Shown here piece after piece: positions 30,401 through 42,100 of a DNA stretch of 64,000 nt (position 1 is the first letter of the stretch; every line of letters starts with the position of its first letter). The notes under the pieces are model-generated. The model saw only the letters and a program-made list of their open reading frames with translations, made no database searches and was not told the origin of the DNA. Source of the stretch: Breviolum minutum Mf 1.05b.01 (lineage: Eukaryota; Sar; Dinophyceae; Suessiales; Symbiodiniaceae); contig DF239536.1 of NCBI GenBank assembly GCA_000507305.1, positions 1-64,000 of the forward strand, given 5' to 3'. A program made the translations under genes and the position numbers.

Positions 30401-33400
30401 GTTTTAAGGAAGACCCTTCAAAAAATTCAATGGCATGCATAGCCTAAATAGCTACAAAAATTATCAAAAATTATTATTAGTACCTGTGATTGCATTTCTT
30501 CAATCTCTTCCCCTCTTGACGTCAAACAAATTCGGGCACTCTGGTAGTGACCCTGGAACATTTGCTCTCAAATTCTCCCAAGAAAACAAGCATATCAAGA
30601 CATAACCTGACATGGTATCCTCAACAAACAATGTGTACTTTTCAGAGTCCTCCAGCAACTTAGCTGGAACCACTTTTTCCAGAATTTGACCCCAAGGTAT
30701 AGGCTCGCCTTACCCTATCTTTACCATCCCCACATCCATATTTTTCACATAAACATAATGAGTAATACAGAAAGTTTTGGCTTCGATATCTTGATGCTAT
30801 CCAAGAATCTGTCAAATAGTCCTGCAGCAAGAATTGCACTTCTCCGATTAGAGCGCAATCACCATGCCTCAGCGTCATGCTATCCCATGAAGAAAGGATT
30901 TCGAACCTTTAAAGAGCACTGAAAAACAAGTACATCGAGTCGAATTCAAAAAATTCAAAAAAAAACGACTAAGAAAAAACACTAAAACTAAGATATGACA
31001 TGCTGTGACATACGAATCATCACTCTGATCACAGCGTTGAACACACACTCACGGCCAGAATTAGCTCAAGGTACTTCACCCAAAGATTCACCAAAATGTT
31101 GGTGCGCAACTCCGGGCGAAGTCCTTCTTCTCCGAACTTGTTCTTCACACGAACGAATTCGAACTCCTTCTGCAGCTGCCGGAAAGCTACCTCAAAAACA
31201 CTTTAAGAGAACTTTTCCCTTGAACACCTTCCGTTGATTTTCTGAATTCGTTTGGAAGAGACCCTAGACAGCCAGGCAACTGCAAGGACGTAAGGATCAG
31301 ATGCAAAGATGGTCGCCCGAAGGAAGTCGCAAACATAGCGCGCCAAAGGCAATTCCGATTTCTTTCCTGACAAATTGGGCACATCAATAAACCATGATAG
31401 CCCTAATAACGCCTAGAAGTTCCGTTTTTTTGTAAGGAATGCTTCAAGCAAAACTAGGAGTTGATAAAAGTTTTTAACACAAAAAGTAGGGATCCCATGA
31501 TCTCCACTTTGGCAAATAGCTTCTTTTTTTGATCAAACCCAGCATGTTTTCGCCTCGAAATGATGGATGATATATCTTTTACAGTAATTCCTTTAAGATC
31601 CTTTCAAAAATCTCAAACATTTCTATACCCTCCAGGCAAGGATCACATATCCCACCGTGGGGAACGCCGGAAAATCATCGACTCAAGAGCGCAGACTGGC
31701 AGGGGATATGTGATCTTTCTCTGGAAGGAAACATGTCTCAAACGTTGCCTAGTTTCCAGCAGCTTGATCTTCCTTATAGTCTGTCATCACCTTGGCCTGG
31801 GCGCGATCTTTGGACTTCACTGGCGCTACCAACAAGCCGACGTGTTTCCCAATGCTGGCATTCGCTTCTGGCTGCCTCAGGCTGGAGAGAAAATTCCTTC
31901 ACTTGGATGGATGTTTTTTTTTAGCTGTTTCCAAGATATTTCAGGGAGAGTGAGTACATTGAATCTTTACAAATTTCTAATTATTCTGCCCAATAAAGGG
32001 TTCCTTTCCAACCTGTCGATTTTTCTTGTCAGTATCTCCGAGGTGCAAGGGATGTGTGGCAGGATCAAACTGCATCTCATCATAACCCAAGTTTTGAAGG
32101 TCCGCTCCTCAGAAAAGACCACAAATCACAGAGGTTTTTGTTGAGTTTTTAGATGCCTTAATAAATGAAACCCCAAACAAAACGGTCACCAAGAAGTTCA
32201 AGTACCTAAAAATGGAGGAATCCTGAACCTTTCCAGTCATTGCGTGAGGCTTGCACTTCTACCAAATGGATCTCGGATGATTTGCAGCTTTGGCCATGAC
32301 AACTAGACTCGACCATCCTAGACAACTACCCGAGGCTCGAGAATTGATACCATTCAGATCGGAGCACACCTGCAGAAAGCAACCGTCCGTCCATCAAAAG
32401 CCACCAACTTCATCAACTTCGTTGAACCAATCAACCATATAACCACAAAGACACTTTTTTTTCCTGATGGATAGAAATCCGGCCTTCATCAAGTGATCTT
32501 TGAAGTTGCTGCGGAGCCAGCTGGCTGTGGCACACAACATGTCCAAGGACTCGCTTTCATCCTGGGCAACTTCAACAGAGTACTCTTGTACCAATGATTC
32601 CTTTCCCTCTCGTCAAACTCCAAATGTCAAATGTCAAATTGTTTCACTGGAATTTTAAAGACCTGGTGTTGCCTAAAGACGTTTGAAGACCTTCAAACCG
32701 AGCATCCGTGGTGGGCAACGGCAACTGGACGGCCTCGGCCAAGGTCTGCGACGGGATGCCTTCCAGGGCCTTCAGCCGGGCACCGGCATCCTCCGAAGCG
32801 TAGCAGGTGCGGCGCTCTGCATACCAGTCTGCCAGCCTTCCAAGTCATGGTCGTCGTCGTCATGGTGGTCATTGGATATTCGGATGATTTTGCAATATCT
32901 CTGTCTGTAGGGGTTTTATAAGCCGTTTTTTTCAGAGCTGTGAAATGAATCACCCAGCTGGAGAAAAAGAAATGTGATGAGATATGAGCTATTAGATAAT
33001 ATGAAATGTGACATTTCTCTTACATCTTCTACTTGTATGAAAAAATCCAACCACACAAGCAATCCACCACTTCGTTGCCTGGAAGCCTCCTCTTCTGCCT
33101 TTGACTTCATCACATCAAAAGTCTCTTGCACTTTCGCCTTCAGGTTGCAGTGGCTACGAATGCTTTGGGGAAACAAATGGCGAACGGGTGATGGCACTTG
33201 GGACATCTCCGATCGCCTCTAATCCATGAAAACATTCCAGGAATTGTCAACTAATGTAAATTGTCAACATCACAAATATAGCCACTAGGTCTACTAATCT
33301 TAGCTTAGTCTTTGCAAATGACAAACCTGGCCCCTGTACTCATAACAAATCGAAGCAATGACTTTCCATCAAGAAATGCAAAGACAAAAGTCATTCTGAG

Positions 33401-33658
33401 AAACAATCCAAGGGAAGAGAATGATACAGTGATACAGCATGATACAGTATGATTCAGTATGTATACACATCAATTGAAATGAGACCGGTAATGACGACCC
33501 GATGTGCTTTAGAATCTTTAGATACAAAGCATCAAGGGTCGTTTAGCCGCCTGATCGCCAGTTGTCTTCGCAAGGAACATCTGCATTTGGATCCGGTCCA
33601 TCTCCTCTCGCAGCTCGACGTTGTCCAAGGACGCCTTCAAGCCGTCCTGCAGGCATTT
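27422..33658 (-). CDS. RelA/SpoT-like + IQ-motif multi-exon gene part, copy 2
   Basis: Same exon chain as copy 1 with conserved lengths: 33,551-33,658 (108 nt); about 33,070-33,162; 32,691-32,836 (146 nt); about 32,480-32,590; about 32,020-32,115; about 31,765-31,881; 31,273-31,366 (94 nt); about 31,051-31,199; 30,810-30,885; 30,276-30,339 (64 nt); 29,407-29,463 (57 nt); 28,741-28,916 (176 nt, carries the eight residues QSQMFEFD missing in copy 1); 28,486-28,548; 28,165-28,248; 27,958-28,008; 27,422-27,470. The donor after the 176-nt exon is GC here but GT in copies 1 and 3 (a GA donor at a slightly different point also keeps phase). The exon near 27,958 uses a different acceptor because of a 27-bp duplication. 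The ankyrin-like part at 27,05x is frameshifted by a 13-nt deletion. It appears largely functional. Confidence 0.6.
31629..31726. mobile_element. MITE-like family D inserted in unit 2
   Basis: About 98 bp inverted-repeat element (CTCCAGG...GATCACATATCCC versus GGGGATATGTGATC...CTGGA). The orthologous position in unit 1 (about 19,775) is an empty site reading TTTCTGTA|CATTTCTCAAAC. Present in unit 3 at 43,325-43,424. Intronic. Confidence 0.8.
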
Positions 33659-33686
33659 CTGCGGGACACACAATACGCCGGAGTTA

Positions 33687-33740
33687 GGTGATGGATGGTG
33701 ATGGATGGTGATGCATGGTGATGGATGGTGATGGATGGTG
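33687..33740. repeat. Minisatellite GGTGATGGAT, unit 2
   Basis: About five 10-bp repeats, one carrying a GATGCATGGT variant, at the orthologous position to 21,961. Confidence 0.85.
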
Positions 33741-33795
33741 TGACAAACGTCCTTATTTCACGGAAGTATGCCCTACTCGATTCAATTCGATTCAT

Positions 33796-35775
33796 CTATC
33801 TGTATCGAAATTCTGGCAAAATCCCTGTGCTCCGGTCCTTTTGCCGCAACAACATCTCGGTTCGCTTGAGGTCCGCCAGCGTTTTGATGTCTGATCGCCG
33901 TCGGACCACAGTGATGTATAAGTAGATGATTGCTGCTGCAAGAAGAGCGAGGAGGCCTGTGAGCCAAATTGTGGCGTAGAACTTAACAATCTTGAAATGG
34001 ACCCGTTCTTGATGAGCATATTTCCAACTCACTGTGCGAAGCAGGAAAGCAGCAGCCACCATTGCCTCCACCACCATGATCCACAGCAAAAGGCTTGCTC
34101 CTCCCAGGACATACTTCCGCGTCTGCCCATACCATGATGTCTCAAAGCCTCCTGAAAAATGTTGCTCCAAGGCAATCCTGGAAAGAATGGTGGCCAATCC
34201 ACATGCTAGGCAGGAGAGGGCAATAGTTGGACATGGCAGCTTGGACCAAAAAAGGACTCTAGCTCCTTTGCCCTGATTGATGGCCAAGGTGTCCCGCCAT
34301 GAATTAAAGAAGACCAGGCCACTTGAAATCTGAAAGTTTGTGTCGTCATGTGATTCCAGAGCTTTCTCATTTCCGGCGATGATGACGTCATCCATTGATA
34401 CAGAATCACAGTGATCACACTTCACCGCCACTGAACAGTCCGAAATGGACACCTCACTGGCGTTGAATAGAACCCCAACCCCAGTGGCGTTGAATGGAAC
34501 CCCATATACCCAATGATGATAGTGAAAAGCTATAGCTGTCTTCACCTCAAAAATTTCCAGGTCTTTGGCGATCACATTGACGTTAGAACCTCCACGCAAC
34601 AGCTCGATCCAAACCTGATTGCGCACATCCGTTTGGACGGCACTGGAGAGACAAGAAGAAAATATGAGAAAACCATGCTCTCCATAAACCCGTTGCACCT
34701 TGAAAATCTGAGGCTCCGACAGCAGATGCTTGAAAACCATTGATCTTCACATGGTGGAGATCTACTTGCGATCTCTGTCCTTCATTTCCATCCACCACTA
34801 TGGCACTGCGGCCAAAAGAGAACTGGGTGGTGCTGACATCCAGAATGAGGTCCACTGGGTCTTTGATTTGAATCGCTGATCCTTCGAAAGTAGAGCCTGC
34901 CACGTGAACCTCGGGCCGGCCGCTCAGCATTTGGAATGACGGGTGGCTAAAGTGGGCATAGACCTCAACCTTTTCCAACTGAATGTGCGAGGTGACGTTG
35001 ACCAGCTGGAAGCCCTGACCTTCAAAGCTGAACTCTGACTTGGAAGCCGAGAGGTTGAAGTTACGACTTTGTTCCACGAAAGCGCCGCCGTGCAGATAAC
35101 TGTGATGGATCTGGAAGGTCAATGCTGCATGCCGAATCATCAGCCAGCCCTGCCATGCACTTGCAGATGGATCCTTCATTCCTGTCGCCTCCAACTTTGC
35201 TAAAGCCAACTGTTTCGCATCACGTGCTGGAGGTTCAACACTGCAATTCACAAACTTGAGGTACGAGTGCGACATTGTGGATTGACCACTTGAAGTCTCA
35301 TTATGTCAATTCTTCCTTGGAAACCCAACGCTTCCAGGTACAGACTGGCGCCCGGCAGCAGAGAAATGTCAAATTCCAACTTTGTCTGCCACTTTCGGGC
35401 CGGCATCGAATCCGACATTGCTTGCCACTGCCACCCCTTTCCCACAAGTCGCAGTGGCTTTGTGGGTTCAAGCACCAACTTCTTGGAAGAATTTGGATGC
35501 ATCTCAATGATATTTTTCAAACTTTTGCCACTGTTGCCACTGGCGCACCAGATTTCTGACAGATTGGACATGGTATAGTTTCCTTCGCTCAATTCGCAGG
35601 TGTCATAAATATCCACGTCGAAGCTGGGGTTGATCTCTTGCTCAACAGGCTTGATCTCCTGCTCAACGGGCTCCAACTGGGTGGCTGTCGAAGAGAGTCG
35701 AGTGGCTCTCGTCGCACTCCACCGCAGCACGAAGCATAGTGCCACGAGGCATCGGCCGCTCGTTGTATGAAACAT
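33796..35775 (-). pseudogene. Beta-helix/TM membrane protein, copy 2 (frameshifted, internally shortened)
   Basis: Three overlapping frames cover the gene: 35,248-35,775 (signal peptide and first 150 residues), 34,583-35,275 (middle) and 33,796-34,740 (rest and all three membrane segments). Between the first two, two extra bases near 35,305 (GACATAATGAGACT against GAGGTAGAGACT in copy 1) shift the frame with no intron signal. Between the last two lies a 56-bp candidate intron (GTGCAACGGG...CTCTCCAG, 34,647-34,702). The ectodomain segment just after it is 74 residues shorter than in copy 1. The C-terminal tail ends PEFRYR. The frameshift makes it a likely pseudogene unless it is a sequencing error. 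Confidence 0.7.
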
Positions 35776-36279
35776 GGCAAGAATTCGTCAGTCGACGGAA
35801 TGATTGCAGTCGGTGGAACCGGACACTTTGAAAAAAAGCCAAGAACACGTTGTTTCTACATGTACATGGCAGGTCAAAGACCACTTTTGCTTTTTTTGTC
35901 CAATAGAGATTCTATGGAACCAGAGGGATTACTCCAAGTACTGAACCCTTGAGGCATGCAAACATTTGTATAATCATCTCATGATTTGTCTTAGTTGAAA
36001 AATATGTACCAGCACCGGTCCACTTGAGCCAGCAAGTTTGTCATCCCGTTTAGTGTTTCACGTGAAGGCAAGGGTGATTCAAATTTAGGCTTCCGTTGAT
36101 GCAATGAAAATCGGATTTTTTTTTGAAAGAGCAAACCTACAGCTGATTTCTATCCGAAATGGCTTTGGCTATATGTGCAAGTATACAAGTACTAGTGACC
36201 TCAATGATATTCTCCATTATTGTTTGGCCTGTGTTGCGTCTGGCTTACTTCTGCAAAGTAAACATACATTTCAAAATAT

Positions 36280-38575
36280 ATAACTCTCCGATGTAGCTGA
36301 ATCCCACCTCAACCTGCCCAAATAGCCACGCCAACATCGCTGCATCTGGCGCATGTCCAATCATCGAAGTGAGATTGAAGATAACTGAAATATGTTCAAG
36401 TTATACGTACAGCCATTTAACTAAGGATCAAAGTTTGGAAAATATAAACAAATCTTCCAGTCGGAGTCCGATCATTCTTTATTCTTCAAAATCATCCAAT
36501 CATTGATGTATCTTCAAATCATCCTTAAACCTTACCGGAACCCAAGTAGATCCAAGCATCGATTCTTTTGAATCAAGATGAGTCTACAATCTCGTCTAAG
36601 TGAAGCTATGCAAATATCATGTTGTTTCAAGATTGCCTCAACTGCAGCCCACATCTGTTCTTCTGCCAGGATGGCATCTCGCCACATCCTTCGGTAGCAG
36701 CGGTATTTACAGGTCTGCTTCCCTTTGACAGGTTTCAAGAATAAGGTTTCCCAATTGGAGTATCAGGGGTCATTGTGTGACACCAACCCAAACAATGCAT
36801 AACTATAGATATCATAAGTTATAAGGGAAATCCCTCAAAATCGCCATTGATTTGCATTGTTTGATCATGATCCTCCCCAAAATGGGTAGCATTTAATGAC
36901 ACCTGCGTATTGGAGGTTTCCATTCTGATTTGCGCAGCTCATCGCGGCATCAGGACTTGTGACTTGGTGAGTCCTCAAACGGACAAGATATCCACCAGCA
37001 AATCGCCTGGCAGTCTCGACGACCACGGTGGGAAACGGTTGGACCCTTGCCAACAACATCGACATGATGGAATCCATGCACACATGAGTGCTGTCAAAAT
37101 GCACATGAAGATGAAATAAACAAGCTGTCATATCATATGATGTCCTTAAGAGCAATGCAATTTGGCTCTGATCTTGAAAGCTCGTATTTGTGAGTAGCTT
37201 GTGTCACATGTCAAGAACTAATGGTGATACGGAAAGAAAACATCTGAAATTGGTTTTGGAAATCATAAGCTGCTTTTTCAACAAATACTTGCACTGTACG
37301 TCGAACTAGACAGATTGCTTCCATCACATTCATGTTTGCCCACCGTTTTGCTCATGTCAGGCCAACTGAAGGGTGACAACAGAACCCTCATGTTCCAAGA
37401 ACTCCTCCGGCTATGGAAACATTTCAGCTAGATTGAAACTCACTTTGAAACTCCTGAAGCATCATGTTTCACTACGTTTCACCACCAAGGCGAGCGCAAA
37501 CAAAGAAACAATACTGCTACAACGTCCGGTGTAAACATATTTGAAGATGCTTTAAGTTCAATCAATTTCGCGGAAGCTCTGAACACTAGGCGGTAGATGC
37601 TTTTGAAGCCCTGCTTCTTTGTCAGTTGCTTTCAGAGTCCCATCTTCCTTGTCTGAAAGTAGCAGGACTTAGCGTCTCTCTTTTCACCCCTGTTCAAGCT
37701 TGTTGGAAATACGCATGTCAGAAGCAGGAAATTAGAGATTTTCTGATCCTTCAATCGGAAGCTTTAGTGAGAAGTCTTCATTCATCCCATATCCTGACCA
37801 GTAAGCCTTCAAAATCAAAGTGTCGATATGCATAACTCAACCACATCCTTCAGATCCAAAATGGGCAAAGTCACTCTCCGACTCGGAAACTTCAAAGGTT
37901 CTGCTGATTGTATGCCTCTGCCTGGAAAACAGCCGGAAATCGACTTCGGTGTTCCCAAAGGTTTCAGATCTCCCAAAAACATTTTGATTTGACCAAAGAA
38001 ATGTGGTGCCATGGTGGGGATTGAGCAAAATTGACACAAGAATAGTATCACAACAAAATACTTGGCAAAAAAGAAAACATCGTGTTTTCCAATGCTTCAT
38101 GCTAAACACCAAAACCAACAGCATCAGTTTGGAAAGGACCACTTTCCAAATCAACGACGATGCTCCAGCCTGGAAATCAGACTTCAAATGCTCCTGCGCG
38201 GTGCAATGGCAGTTTCCTTGATGTTGTAAAGGGACTTGGCTCCATAGCAACAGCCCAACTGGAGCTCAAAACAAACGGAAGCACAGTTACTATGGATTTG
38301 ACATGTTGCCATTCACGTTGAAACCATTCCACTGGATAAATATCCCATCCTGCTTCTGAGCTTCTTGGTCCAAGCTCAAATCTTGCAACAATGCCTGAGC
38401 TAAGTATCCCAACACAAAATTTTGACCCTTGAACTAACAAAATGATTAATTCAAACATACCGCACCTCACCCCAAGAGATGGTCGCTCAACTGGTGCCTT
38501 GCAAGGCTGCAACCAGTCTTCACATCTCTCCAAACTGAATGGCATGACTTTAAAATCAAAGATCGGCATCACTTA
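36280..38575 (-). CDS. Exon group C, copy 2
   Basis: Homologue of 24,503-26,838. MPIFDFKVMPFSLERCEDWL near 38,570; SIQSAEPLKFPSRRVTLPIL near 37,930; TARRFAGGYLVRLR near 36,990 with a longer upstream part (LLARVQPFPTVVVE); RRMWRDAILAEEQMWAAVEA near 36,660; QMQRCWRGYLGRLRWDSA near 36,310-36,360. A 160-bp segment near 38,100-38,340 has no counterpart in unit 1. Reading frames of the recognisable exons are kept. Confidence 0.4.
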
Positions 38576-39146
38576 GCTTCTTACAGGACGACCCGGTCCA
38601 CCATTTGCAGCGACGAAGGCCGATGCCTCATGACATTCTTCATGGATTTAGGTTTGTCATGGACGAAACCAACATGAATCTAAGGTAGCCACAATCGCCA
38701 TTCTCATCCTCCCTTCCGCTATGGTAGCAACGGATTGAAGCCACCAACTAAGGTGTAAACACTGCGGGAAAGTGGTGGCAAGATCTGTATTGGATGATAT
38801 GAAAGCTCAAATTGCGCTGGGAGTTTGCTGCATTTCTCAAGCAGTGTACGTGTTGCGAACAAAAATGTACTGATTCAAAACAACACCAAATGATTTGAAT
38901 ACCTACATTTACATTGGCCAACAGCTCAAACGTCGCAGAACATGCCCAATTGGATGACGTGGACATGTTTTCCGATGACATGTGCACACGTTTTGGTTGC
39001 CGAAGCTGTGAAACAGGCAGATTCCGGGTGAAACTTGCTAGGGTTCAGCGGTTTCAACAGCAGAATCAGGTTCTGCACCTGGTCATTGTATAGTGCAATG
39101 TTCTGTCCTCATCTTTGCTGGGCAATTGCTGAACATTACGCCGCAC

Positions 39147-42100
39147 CTGCAGCGTAGTTCTTTGCCTCAACATAGCGTTGGATTGTGCAGGCGGCCTGGC
39201 GTAGGATGCAAGAAATTTCCTTGGGAGTATCCTACACTTTGATTCTACAACTCTCCAAGAATGGTGTTTCTTCATCAAATAAGCACTTTCGAAAACATTG
39301 AAAAGATTGTTTCATTTCTTCATATGAGCTCATGTGGATTCTCCCCCACTGAAGCTCGGAAACAACAAGTTTAATAAACATTTTGCCTCCCGCTGCAGCT
39401 TTGAACGTGCTCGTCGCCGTACTCGCTCCGACTGAAGCCACGTCGAGAACGAACCACGAAGCAGTAGGGAAAACCAAAGGGCCACTGGCCAAAATTGCCC
39501 AAAACAACAGAAACAAATATGCTTTGTGATGGAAGAGGATGTTTGGTCGGTTGGTCAATTTGGCATGTTCAAGCAAAGCATTGCTCTGTTGGAAAATATC
39601 TCAGCTGGGTGGCCATTCTGAGAATTCAAGAAGCGAAACCATTCAGAGAGGTGCACCTCTGGAACGAAGTGCAGCCAATGTCTCCATTGTCTCTGAATCA
39701 TGATCACCTATTCAGGTCACAGAATCATGTTTGTACGGTTGTGGATGAAACAGTCATTCATAATCTTACATCCAAAAAATAGAAACTTGTCTTCCCTGAC
39801 AATGTCTTTTTAACATATGTTTTCATGTTTTTCGCACCTTGGCGAGGAGGTGAAAACGTCGGTTGCGCACCAAGAACCTCCGCGCTGCTGATTGGATTCT
39901 CACGGCATCGCGGGTGCGGTCCTTAGGGGATTTACTCAGTGTCAAGCTGCAGCCGTTTTGATATCATTTTAAACTTCGAGAGAAACCACTATGCCAATGG
40001 ATGGTTGAAACATTTATGCCCCAAAATGCCATCAAATGATGTCTGATCTTGTATAACTCTCAGCAAAAGGTGTTCAGTCATGTTGAATCACTCTTCTTCT
40101 GATTGCTGTCAATGACTTCTTGGCTAAGCTTGTCACTCGCTGAAACTTTTGGCAACGAAGTCGGTGGCCACGCCAAATGCGCTGGATGGTCGTGGCTGCC
40201 TTGATCAACCGTACAGAACAGGTCAGGATGAAGGTCTAATGGACAAAGAGATGTGAACATGTGTCAAGAATCCTTGTTGAGTTCATGTAACTGTAGTCCG
40301 TCTTTTTCCATCAATATATTAATTTCTATACAAGCAAAAAGTGGCCAGTGAAAGAAACGTGCAGGAAAGGTCTACTGTCGTCTACAACCATCCATCTGAA
40401 GGTGTGAAGTGCTGAAGCTTTTGCCTCCACTTTGTGCTGCCAGAAGCGTAGGACCTCAGGTCAAATTCAAACAGTTGTGACTGGGTGACCAAGACGTGAC
40501 CAGATTCCACGGTTTCCACGCTGAGGACCTGGCCCTCTTCCTGCAAAGTACTCCACGTACAAGCCTCAGGGATGTCTCAAAATATTGATCAAAGTAACTC
40601 TAAATGAGAAAAGTCACGTAAGTCACCAAAAAAATGCAAACAAAATAAAGGTTTCAGAAGAGGAAAAGAGGGTCATTGTTTGATTTATATGATAGAATTT
40701 CAGGTCATCATACCTAGTATACTCGGCTAGGTAAGTTTCACTTGTTCCATCCTACTGAAGTCTGAAGAGACGGGGTCTTCAAAAAAAATGACTCAGCAAA
40801 ATGTAGTTTTCTTGAACTGCTGTTCATGCATCAACCTTGAGTGACTGGCGCTTGTATCTTTTGAGCTGCTTTGAACCGCCTGCAGCATGGTGAATAATCA
40901 TGGTGAACCAATTGTCATTCACAATCCAAAAAACAAGATAAGAACTTGTGCATAGCAGAAGAACACACAAACATGTATAATGTATAAAAATGCATCATCT
41001 TCAAATCACGTTGCATCAATAACAGTGACCTTCTGGCTTTCTCAAACTCTGCACGGGCACGTCGGCGACGTCGGCCAGTGACCTCACTGAGTTTGTAGAG
41101 TCACAGCCTCCACATATTGCAAAGAAGTCTTAATCATATCATTCAGTCCTTGAGTCAATAAAAAGGTCAAATTAGTGCCAGACATCTTTGAATCAAGTCG
41201 GGTCTCTGGTTCTGCTCCCCTTGCGTCCTTGATTCTAAGTGCTGTACGGCTGTGCGAGCAAGCCAGCCACGAACATTCCTTTCTCCGTTTCAATCCGACA
41301 TCACGGTTTTTTGTGTCTGGCTTCCATCACTTTGAATATTTTCGAATCAAGGCTGAATTCAATACATTCCATCGACACACATAATCATCCAAATATATCC
41401 AAATACCTTCTGCCATGCTTAAAATACATATGTTATTAAGTCGATTATATTTGTAGTAAAGAATAACATATCATGTATACTGTATACAAGTTAAAATGTC
41501 CATCTCCACTCGCTCTAGCTCTTCGGCTGCATCAGGATTTTCTAAAAGTGCACCTCTGGATCATCAAAGCTGCGGTCTCACGGGCCCAGAGGCGTTCGTA
41601 TTCTGTCTCCCACCTGCACCGAGTCAGTCGTTTCCATGCAGATCTAAGCTGTTTTCTACCCAAAAGTTTCAACGAAAACCGACTTGCAGAAACATCACTT
41701 GCATTTCAATCATTCGATCATCCGATTCTTAGGATCTCAGGGTGTCGCGGCTTGATTTTGAATGCAAAGCATCGCAAGGTAAGGAATCTGCCAAGAACAT
41801 TGTCTCGAGGTGACACTCAGTGAGATCCCCCAGTCAGCACGGAGACCAACGGAGACTGAAAACTTCCAGCACTTTCAGCGGAAGATGGGTTTACCCCAAA
41901 GTTCTTCAGGACTTGCTGCCCGTGCTACGTCATAATACAAGTGCTGCAGTGACTTCGCCTTGGCATTCAAACAAACTGAAGGATGTGGTCAAGTGGTCAA
42001 GAACGTGGCATACAGTATTGTTTTAAGGAAGACCCTTCAAAAAATTCAACGAAGTCCAAAGCGTGCATAGCCACCAAAAACATTAGTACCTGTGATTACA

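Larger units (their letters stand above)
26996..38720. repeat. Tandem unit 2 (11,725 bp)
   Basis: Boundary set at ATGGTAGCAACGGATTGAAG, which recurs at 38,721. All landmark exons of unit 1 are present in the same order and orientation. Shares with unit 3, but not unit 1, a family-D MITE, a 24-nt exon segment and a 27-nt local duplication near 28,010. Confidence 0.9.
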
